Origin: CAZKWG01 sp964615375
GTDB lineage: Bacteria > Myxococcota_A > UBA796 > CAZKWG01
Assembly: GCA_964615375.1 (NCBI GenBank)
Contig: CAZTOW010000024.1
Coordinates: 1 to 64,000 of the forward strand
DNA: 64,000 nucleotides
Direction of reading: 5' to 3'
In this document: in pieces, positions 51,089 through 59,301 of the stretch
How positions within the stretch are numbered: the stretch's first letter is position 1
Layout: each line of letters opens with the position of its first letter
The notes under the pieces: generated by a model
What the model saw: the letters and a program-made list of their open reading frames with translations, nothing else
What the model was told of the DNA's origin: nothing
Database searches by the model: none
Translations under genes and position numbers: made by a program

Positions 51089-51675
51089 GCGAGCCTCGGC
51101 TGTGGGATGCTGAGCCCGGAGACCTCTTCGGGTCGCACAACCGGCCAGGCGGCGTCCCAGGGCGGAGCGGCCGCCACGATGGACGCCAGATCGTCGGCCA
51201 TCGCCTTTACCTGCTCCATGAAGCGCCCGTAGCCCTCCGTGTTGCGGTACGCGGGCCGATAGTCCGAGAACGGCTGCATGTCCCGCCACTGTGTGTCGCG
51301 CGCATGCGGGTGGAAGTGATCACCGTCGCGGAAGCGCAGCGGGTAGATGATCTGTGGGACCTCCACTCCAGCCGCCTTCAGGGTCGCCTCGCGGGCACGC
51401 ATGGTCTCCCACTCGGCGAGGCACCACCGCGACCGGAAGTAGGCGGGCGACCACACGCACACCATGCACCGAGAGCGAAGCAGCGCCTGCTCCAACGCCA
51501 CTGGCCACTCGGCGCCGACCTCAATCTCTTCGTCAATGAAGATCTGAGGATCGCGCGGCATGGACTCCTGCAGCCACCCGTGCAGCTCACCCTTGAGGTG
51601 CGTGTGGACCCACTCGCGCACCACGTCGGAGCGCCGATAGCTCAGGAAGACGTCGTAGCGATATCCGTCCTTCAT
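51085..51675 (-). CDS. TIR-domain protein
   Basis: A 196-residue protein that is essentially one TIR domain. It has YDVFLSYRRSD (7-17), FIDEEIEVGAEW, a WCLAE motif (W84, C85, catalytic E88), and VPQIIYPLRF. The intact Glu is the residue used by bacterial TIR NADases, so NAD cleavage is plausible. The C-terminal 80 residues are extra. I start at the ATG (51675), where FLSYRR follows closely. It is the first gene of the TIR/KGGVGR/ABC-ATPase cluster, 29 nt downstream of DUF72. Confidence 0.88.
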   Translation of the reverse strand: MKDGYRYDVFLSYRRSDVVREWVHTHLKGELHGWLQESMPRDPQIFIDEEIEVGAEWPVALEQALLRSRCMVCVWSPAYFRSRWCLAEWETMRAREATLKAAGVEVPQIIYPLRFRDGDHFHPHARDTQWRDMQPFSDYRPAYRNTEGYGRFMEQVKAMADDLASIVAAAPPWDAAWPVVRPEEVSGLSIPQPRLA

Positions 51676-51704
51676 GGTCCCCGACCGTGTGTCAGCGCAC
51701 CCTA

Positions 51705-52703
51705 TCACGCCCCGAGCAGCCCCCCCACCTCCTCGGCCAGGAGGCGGATCGAGCGCGGCGCGCAGCCCTCGGCGTTGTTGTTCACGATGATCAGCGCGGG
51801 TCTGTTGCGTCGCAGCATGTCCACGATGAGGCGGGCGAGCTGGCCGCGGGTCTCGGGATCCGGGTCCTGCAAGCGGTCGAAGGGCGCGTACTTCGCCCCG
51901 GCGCCCTCGTGGGTCATGCTGCGTTGCAGCATCCAGCGAACCACGAGCGCGGGGGAGCGCTCGATCTGGAGCAGGCGGGCCTGCGTCTCGAGATCGGGCA
52001 GGTGCGGGTACGCGAGCAGGCAGGGGGCGGCGCGCGCGGTGTAGAGCGCGTCGGCCAGCGCGGGGCCGATGAGGGCGGCGTTGCGCACCTCCAGCGCGTA
52101 GAAAGTGCCCCGGGGCAGCGCGGAGAGGAAGCGGTGGACGCGAGCGGGGAAGCCCAGCGGCCCACCCAGCTCGACGACGTCCTGGGGCGCCATCTGGAAG
52201 AGCAGGGGCCCGGCCTTCTTCCCCAGCCCCTCGGCGAAGGGCCCGACCACGACCTCGCTGGCGTAGGCGGGGTCCAGGAAGTGCGGGCTCTTCTCGCCGG
52301 CCTGGGCCCCATAGCGCGGGTGCCGCGGGAAGCGCGCCAGGGTCAGCACCTCATGGGCTTTGGCCAGGAAGCGGAAGTGCTCGGGCACCTGGGCGGCGTG
52401 CTCGGCGAAGGTCGCGCGGTCCATCGGCGCGTAGTGGGTGCGGTCCACGCCCACCGCCCGCAGCAGGGGGTGGCGCCCGTAGGCGGAGAGCCCGCTGTGC
52501 GAGAGGATCGGCTCAGGGACGACGCGATCGTAGACCTGACCCACCCAGCCCGGATAGGCCCAGGAGCTGGTCCCCATGCGCAGCAGCGGCGGGAGGCGCT
52601 CGCCCAGCGCGCGGAGCTCGGCGGAGACCTCGGCGGGACCGACGGCGGCGGCGGGCTCGACCGGGCGAGCGCCGAACAGGGTCTGCTGCTGGGGGGCTGG
52701 CAT
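51705..52703 (-). CDS. DUF72 (YecE-like) TIM-barrel protein
   Basis: A 332-residue member of the DUF72 family: MGTSSWAYPGWVGQVYD near residues 42-58, YGRHPLLRAVGVDRTHY, FAEHAAQVPEHFRFLAKAH, ALEVRNAALI and the C-terminal VNNNAEGCAP. The fold is a TIM barrel with unproven enzymatic role. No signal peptide. The ATG at 52703 is chosen because upstream frame is antisense to the next gene. It is divergent from the Uma2-like gene and upstream of the TIR gene on the same strand. Confidence 0.88.
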   Translation of the reverse strand: MPAPQQQTLFGARPVEPAAAVGPAEVSAELRALGERLPPLLRMGTSSWAYPGWVGQVYDRVVPEPILSHSGLSAYGRHPLLRAVGVDRTHYAPMDRATFAEHAAQVPEHFRFLAKAHEVLTLARFPRHPRYGAQAGEKSPHFLDPAYASEVVVGPFAEGLGKKAGPLLFQMAPQDVVELGGPLGFPARVHRFLSALPRGTFYALEVRNAALIGPALADALYTARAAPCLLAYPHLPDLETQARLLQIERSPALVVRWMLQRSMTHEGAGAKYAPFDRLQDPDPETRGQLARLIVDMLRRNRPALIIVNNNAEGCAPRSIRLLAEEVGGLLGA

Positions 52704-52787
52704 GAGGGAGGGTCCGTGAGCGCGCAGATAACCCGCCTCCTCGCGTTCGGAGCATGCACGCCTCCGACGCCGTGATATGTTGAGCGC

Positions 52788-53690
52788 ATGAGCCGCACCG
52801 CACGCACGTCGTTCATGGGTGACCCTCCACGCCGCGGCGCTCCCGCGGGCGACCCTCCCGGCCCTTTCCGCGCCGGCATGGTGCGCGAGGGAGATCCGAT
52901 GGAGATCTCCAAGGGCTACGCCATCCTGACCATGGCAGGAGGCGGCAAGCATGCCTCCGGCTCGGTCTATGGCGGGCAGATCGTGGACAGCGACCCGCTC
53001 AGCCCGGGGGCGGGCGTGGACATGGGCTTCAGCCCGGACGATCTCACGCTGCGCGCCCCGGACGTGGCGGTGACGCCGCACATCGAGGAGGACGGCTGGA
53101 TCCACGAGTACCCTCCGCTGGCCATCGAGTACGCCGGCCGCTATCAGCGCGAGGCCGAGCTGGAGGACAAGATCCGCGACATGCTCGCGGGAGGGACGCG
53201 CTTCCTGTGGGTGGTGCGGCTGCGGGGTGAGCGTCACGTCGAGGTCCACACCCCCGACGCGCCGATGCGGATCGCCCGGCCCGGCGAGGAGCTGGAGGCG
53301 CCCGGCGTGCTGGCCAACCCGATCCGGGTGGAGGCCCTCTGGAGCCGCGAGGCGGCGCACGAGCACACGCTCCGCAACCTGCTCCAGCGCAAGGGCTACG
53401 CCGATCTGGACGAGGTGCTGGCGGAAGGGAAGATCGAGGGGAAGATCGAGGGGATGACCGAAGGCGAGGCCATCGGACGTGCCGAAGGCGAGGCCATCGG
53501 GCGCGCCGAAGGGGAGACCCAGGGCAAAGCCAGCGCCCTCCTCCTCGTCCTCGACGCCCGCGGCCTCCCGGTGAGCGAGGCCCAGCGGGAGAGGATCCTC
53601 ACCTGCCGCGACAGCGCCACCCTCGACCGCTGGACCCGCGCGGCGGTGACGGCGGCGTCCACGGACGAGGCGCTCGCGGGCACCCGCTGA
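52788..53690 (+). CDS. Uma2-family PD-(D/E)XK nuclease-like protein
   Basis: A 300-residue protein. Residues 40-190 carry the Uma2 pattern: GGKHASGSVYGG, RAPDVAVTPHI (the Asp of PD), PLAIEYAGRYQ (the Glu of the E-x-K-like site), LEDKIRDML and RFLWVVRLRG. The tail (215-260) repeats EGKIEG and GEAIGRAE units and ends in a helical domain. Uma2 proteins are abundant, probably nuclease-derived, with no settled role. Many have extended Glu-rich tails. The ATG may be near-leaderless (TATGTT about 14 nt upstream). Confidence 0.8.
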   Translation: MSRTARTSFMGDPPRRGAPAGDPPGPFRAGMVREGDPMEISKGYAILTMAGGGKHASGSVYGGQIVDSDPLSPGAGVDMGFSPDDLTLRAPDVAVTPHIEEDGWIHEYPPLAIEYAGRYQREAELEDKIRDMLAGGTRFLWVVRLRGERHVEVHTPDAPMRIARPGEELEAPGVLANPIRVEALWSREAAHEHTLRNLLQRKGYADLDEVLAEGKIEGKIEGMTEGEAIGRAEGEAIGRAEGETQGKASALLLVLDARGLPVSEAQRERILTCRDSATLDRWTRAAVTAASTDEALAGTR

Positions 53691-53750
53691 GGCGTCTGGC
53701 GGCGGCATCGGTTAAGCGGGGGCCCCAGTCTCATCCCGCGAGGACCCCGC

Positions 53751-55979
<2,229 letters not shown>

Positions 55980-56030
55980 GGCGGGCTCGACAGGGGCGGG
56001 CGGGAGGCGCAGACTGGGCCTGAGGTGCCC

Positions 56031-57512
56031 ATGATCGTCCTCCTCGCCCTCGCCGCGTGTCAGGATCCCGAGCGCACGCTCCCCGAGACCGTCTACGAGC
56101 GCTTCGGGGAGCCGATGGCGTCCACCCAGGTGGCGATCATCGGCGCGGGGGGCTCCGGGCTGGCCGCGGGCTGGGCCGCTCGGGAGGAGGGGGCGGAGAT
56201 CGCGCTGATCGAGCGCGAGGCCGAGTCCGGCGGGGGCTCACGCTACGGCAGCTTCCTCTGGGCCGCTGGCACCGCCACGCAGGACGCGCAGGGGGTGGAG
56301 GACAGCCCGGAGGCCGCCCTGGCCGAGTGGGCGGACTTCACGGGCGGAGGGGACCCTACGGATCCACTGGTGATGGATTTCGTGAATGGATCGGCCAGCG
56401 TGATCGAGTGGCTGACCCGACTCGGCATGAGCTACACGTCGGTGGCCTCCGACGAGGACGCCGGCACGGTGGAGCGCCTGCACCAGCAGTCCGGCACGAC
56501 CATGCCCGTGGACCTGCTGGGCGAGGAGCTGGCCGACGCCGTCTGGCTGAACCAGGAGGCGACGGAGCTGCTGGTGAGCGGGGGCGAGATCATCGGCGTG
56601 GCGGTCCAGGACACCATCAGCGGCGAGGAGAGCTGGTTCGAGGCCGAGGCCGTGGTGGTGGCGACGGGCGGCTTCGCGCGCAACCTGGACCGGGTGCGCG
56701 AGAGCTGGCCGGAGGTGGACACGGACGCCCTCTACTACGAGTGCTGGTGGGGCATGGACGGCAACGGCCTCGACCTGGCCGAGGCGGCGGGCGCGGGCAC
56801 CTTCCTCGACGAGCAGCTCGGCGCCTACGTCCACTCGACGCCCGACCCGCGCGACGAGACGGGGCGCGAGGTGCTGGTGATCATGGGCGTGCAGAATGGG
56901 ATCTTCGTGGACGGCACCGGGCGGCGAGTGGTCAGCGAGGCGATGTTCCGCTCTCTGCGGCTGGCGGATCTGGCGCGGGAGAAGGGGCAGCTCTATGCCA
57001 TCTTCGGGCAGGAGCAGTGGGACCTGCTGACCTTCCAGACGCCGGACTACACGGAGGACATGGGATCGGATCGCAAGAGCCTGAGCGGCCCCCAGCTCGC
57101 GGACCTGCTCGGCCAGACGGGCTTCGACACGGCGGCGGACCTGGCCCACGGCATGGATCTGGACGTGGGCTCGGTGACGGAGACGATCGAGGGCTTCAAC
57201 CAGATGTGCGAGGACGGCGAGGACACGGACTTCGGGCGCACGGTGGGCGAGCTCTCGATCCTCGAGCCGCCGTACTACTGGGTGCCGCTCACGCTCGCGA
57301 CGGCCAAGAGCTTCGGCGGAGTCCGCATCGGGGAGACGGGGCAGGTGCTGAGTGAGGACGACCAGCCCATCCCCGGGCTGTACGCGGCGGGGGAGGCCGC
57401 GGGCATGCTGGGGAGCGCGGCGGCGGGGCGGGGCTTCTCGGGGGCGCTGACGGCGGTGTACTACACGGGGCTGCGGGCGGGGGGGACGGCGGCGAAGGGG
57501 GTGGTGGAGTGA
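56031..57512 (+). CDS. lipoprotein FAD-binding fumarate-reductase/3-oxosteroid-dehydrogenase-like flavoprotein
   Basis: A 493-residue flavoprotein. Lipobox LAAC gives C10, so it is lipid-anchored. Rossmann motif IGAGGSG (37-43), VVVATGGFARN near 212-222, and the C-terminal GLYAAGEAAGMLGSAAAGRGFSGALTA identify the fumarate reductase flavoprotein superfamily. Substrate unknown. The ATG at 56031 follows a GAGG site; the GTG two codons earlier is disfavoured. The last 31 codons recur 5.4 kb downstream as a pseudogene fragment. Confidence 0.88.
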   Translation: MIVLLALAACQDPERTLPETVYERFGEPMASTQVAIIGAGGSGLAAGWAAREEGAEIALIEREAESGGGSRYGSFLWAAGTATQDAQGVEDSPEAALAEWADFTGGGDPTDPLVMDFVNGSASVIEWLTRLGMSYTSVASDEDAGTVERLHQQSGTTMPVDLLGEELADAVWLNQEATELLVSGGEIIGVAVQDTISGEESWFEAEAVVVATGGFARNLDRVRESWPEVDTDALYYECWWGMDGNGLDLAEAAGAGTFLDEQLGAYVHSTPDPRDETGREVLVIMGVQNGIFVDGTGRRVVSEAMFRSLRLADLAREKGQLYAIFGQEQWDLLTFQTPDYTEDMGSDRKSLSGPQLADLLGQTGFDTAADLAHGMDLDVGSVTETIEGFNQMCEDGEDTDFGRTVGELSILEPPYYWVPLTLATAKSFGGVRIGETGQVLSEDDQPIPGLYAAGEAAGMLGSAAAGRGFSGALTAVYYTGLRAGGTAAKGVVE

Positions 57513-57564
57513 GGGGTGTGTAGGGCGGAGATCTGGCCGGAGGGGTAGGATTTTCGGGCGTTTT

Positions 57565-57690
57565 ACCGCGGAGAGCGCGGAGCACGCGGAGTCGACGCGA
57601 GAGGGGTCGGGGCGGGTTGGGGGCTCATCGCCGCGCTCGTTGGAGGGGCTTTGGGGGCTTCGCCGTCTGGGCCGGGGGGCTGGTCTGGGG
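57565..57690 (+). repeat. dispersed repeat, copy B
   Basis: It begins ACCGCGGAGAGCGCGGAG, then GTCGACGCGAGAG, TCATCGCCGCGCTCG and GGGGGCTTCGCCGTCTGGG in the same order as copies A and C. Confidence 0.65.
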
Positions 57691-57740
57691 ATGAGCGTTG
57701 CGGTAGTGCTTCGTCACAGGGACGATGAGTGGTTGGAAGA

Positions 57741-57827
57741 ACCCTCACCCGGAGGGAAAGGGGGAAATGCCGATATCTTCCCCTTCTCCCTCTGGGAGAA
57801 GGTGCCCCGAAGGGGCGGATGAGGGTT
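57741..57827. repeat. REP-like palindromic element
   Basis: Outer arms ACCCTCA (57741-57747) and TGAGGGT (57820-57826) enclose a 9-bp-arm hairpin CCTTCTCCC-TCT-GGGAGAAGG (57782-57802) and GCCCC-GAA-GGGGC (57804-57816). Similar REP-like palindromes (ending in GGATGAGGG) are common in proteobacterial intergenic DNA. Confidence 0.6.
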
Positions 57828-57898
57828 CTGCTGGCCTACCACTCAACTTCGCTGTGACAGACCACCAGGGCCTTCGCGATCCGTTGGGCTACCGTCGG

Positions 57899-58414
57899 TC
57901 AGGATCCTGTCGTCGCCCTCTCCAACCTGGCGCGCTCCCCCTTCATCCCATACCGCTCCGCCAGCACCTTCCCCTCCGCCCACCGCCGCCGGGCCTCGGC
58001 CTGCCGGTCCTCCAGCCAGCAGAGCTGGCCATCCAATCTATCCACCAGGGGTTGATGCAGCGGGATCCTCCTCGTGCGGACCTGCATGGCGTCGAAGAAC
58101 CGACGAGCGGGCGGCCCCCAGGTGGGGAGGTCGGCCTCGCAGAGGGCCAGGAGGCCGAGGCCCGTGACCTCGGCGAGCCGCAGCGCGGGCGCGCCGGCGG
58201 CCAGGGCGAGTTCGCCCCAGCGCCGGGCCTCGGCCAGCGCTCCCCGGGCCAGCGCCTCCTGCCCCACGATGCGCTCGTAGCAGGGGCCGAGGCCCTCGGC
58301 GACGTTGACGGCGCGCAGGATGGCGTAGAGGGCGGGCACGGGCTCCACCCGGAAATACTCGGACCAGCCGAGCTCCAGCCAGAGGCGCGCGTCCAGGCGG
58401 TCGGGATCCCCCAT
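57899..58414 (-). pseudogene. truncated TPR-protein remnant
   Basis: A 171-codon open frame whose C-terminus matches the end of the gene at 63172 nearly residue for residue (EVTGLGLLALCEADLP, RRFFDAMQVRT, EARRRWAEGKVLAERYG). About 89 internal codons are missing relative to the other copy, between GELAL and AAGAPALRL, although the frame is kept. Its N-terminal 55 residues are different and begin just after an in-frame TAG, so the original gene is broken. It is therefore read as a decaying duplicate. Confidence 0.7.
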
Positions 58415-58461
58415 GCCAGCCCAGGGAGGCGGCTCCTAATTCGCCAGACGGAACATTCTCA

Positions 58462-58492
58462 TTGACGCCCCCCCCCCCCCCCGCGCTACATC
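58462..58492 (+). promoter_or_regulatory. predicted phase-variable promoter with a C15 spacer
   Basis: TTGACG (58462-58467) and TACATC (58487-58492) flank a 19-nt spacer made of C15 (58468-58482) plus GCGC. Slippage by two C would set the spacer to the 17-nt optimum. The first gene's ATG is 65 nt downstream of the -10, with a GGAGAG site. Confidence 0.55.
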
Positions 58493-58556
58493 TCTAGCAA
58501 CCCGTCGTCGTCGTGCGTCATGTGGGCGCACCGGTCGAGGGCCTTGGAGAGCGATC

Positions 58557-58925
58557 ATGATCGCGTATACAGAGCTGGTGATCGATCAGGTGGTTCGGGG
58601 GAACACCGAAATCTTCTCGTTTCCGCAGTTCAACGAAGTTCTGGGGTCGGCCGACAACATGACGCTGGAGGTCGAGGTCGAGGAGACCAACGGAAGTCCC
58701 GCGAGCATCACGGTGAAGTGGTATCACTCCATCAGCGGCAAGGGCTTCGCGACCCTGGGCACGCCGGTGAACGCAGACACCGGCATCACCAGCCTGCCCT
58801 ACCGCGCGCTGGCGAACCAGGCCGGACCCAGCGGGAAACTCGGACGAGTCAGTGTAACCTTGAACGGAGGGACCTCACCCACAGCGCGTGTGCGCGTGTG
58901 GGTCACCGGCCGCCTTCAGAGCTAA
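58557..58925 (+). CDS. small beta-rich protein, first gene of the subtilase module
   Basis: A 122-residue soluble protein without signal peptide, rich in beta strands (MTLEVEVEETNGSPASITVKW in part, TARVRVWVTGR). It shares a loose pattern with the next gene (aromatic-HS-x-S, then a DTG turn, then a beta strand ending in V-x-V-x-x-x-G), so the two are probably distant paralogues. The ribosome site GGAGAG is 5 nt before the ATG. No known family. Codon composition is somewhat less GC-biased than the chromosome around it. Confidence 0.65.
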   Translation: MIAYTELVIDQVVRGNTEIFSFPQFNEVLGSADNMTLEVEVEETNGSPASITVKWYHSISGKGFATLGTPVNADTGITSLPYRALANQAGPSGKLGRVSVTLNGGTSPTARVRVWVTGRLQS

Positions 58926-58936
58926 GGAGGTATTCT

Positions 58937-59281
58937 ATGCTGACATATTACGTCCGCTTCTTAGATGGGGTCACGCTCGCCGAGGGTGACGCCATGACGT
59001 CTGACCAGGCCTTGGACCTCGCGAACTACAAGGAGCTGGAGATCGTGGTCCGCGTGTTGGAGGCCGGCGAGGGCGAAGAGGCGCGGTTCATCGTCGAGCA
59101 CTCGGCGAGTAACGAGGAGGGCGCGTGGCTGTCGTTCTCCGATCCAGTCGAGGTGGACCTCGGCACGACGGGGAACACGTGGATGCATCAGAGCGCGTTC
59201 ACCCGATGGATCGGGTGGCGTCTCAGCGGGACGCTGCGCAGCAGCGCCGTCGTCACGGTGGAGATCCTGGCGAAGGGTTGA
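58937..59281 (+). CDS. small beta-rich protein, second gene of the subtilase module
   Basis: A 114-residue soluble protein that starts MLTYYVRFLDGVTLAEGD and ends WIGWRLSGTLRSSAVVTVEILAKG (in part). Its middle contains VEHSASNEEGAWLSFSDPV, comparable to YHSISGKGFATLGTPV in the first gene. The ATG is fixed by AAGGAGG (58924-58930), which itself overlaps the previous stop. No signal peptide, membrane segment or known family. The C-terminal beta pattern with paired Trp is distinctive. Confidence 0.7.
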   Translation: MLTYYVRFLDGVTLAEGDAMTSDQALDLANYKELEIVVRVLEAGEGEEARFIVEHSASNEEGAWLSFSDPVEVDLGTTGNTWMHQSAFTRWIGWRLSGTLRSSAVVTVEILAKG

Positions 59282-59301
59282 GCACGACAAGGAGGTGCAT
59301 C

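Larger units (their letters stand above)
57513..57898. other. intergenic region with dispersed repeat and REP-like element
   Basis: It contains dispersed repeat copy B and a set of nested palindromes (57741-57827). No coding frame with natural composition was seen. Confidence 0.55.
57416..58264. repeat. left copy of the flanking direct repeat
   Basis: The segment covers the last codons of the flavoprotein gene, the dispersed repeat B, and the TPR remnant on the minus strand. It matches 62856-63802 in order and orientation. The left copy carries about 166 bp extra (a REP-like element and flanks) between the two genes, and lacks about 267 bp inside the TPR gene. Confidence 0.8.

Noticed and set aside
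47157..51675. Prophage or integrated plasmid around the TIR cluster
   Set aside because: No integrase, transposase, structural or partition-pair genes are visible; the ParA-like protein lacks a ParB neighbour.
57741..57827. CRISPR-like repeat array
   Set aside because: Palindromes occur once, without equal spacers or cas genes; read as a REP-like element.
58468..58482. The C15 tract as a pure sequencing artefact
   Set aside because: Not ruled out, but its exact position between two promoter-like hexamers made a biological reading worth reporting.
59125..59301. Upstream extension of the subtilase frame
   Set aside because: It overlaps the second small gene in another frame and has no ribosome site, while AAGGAGG marks the ATG at 59302.
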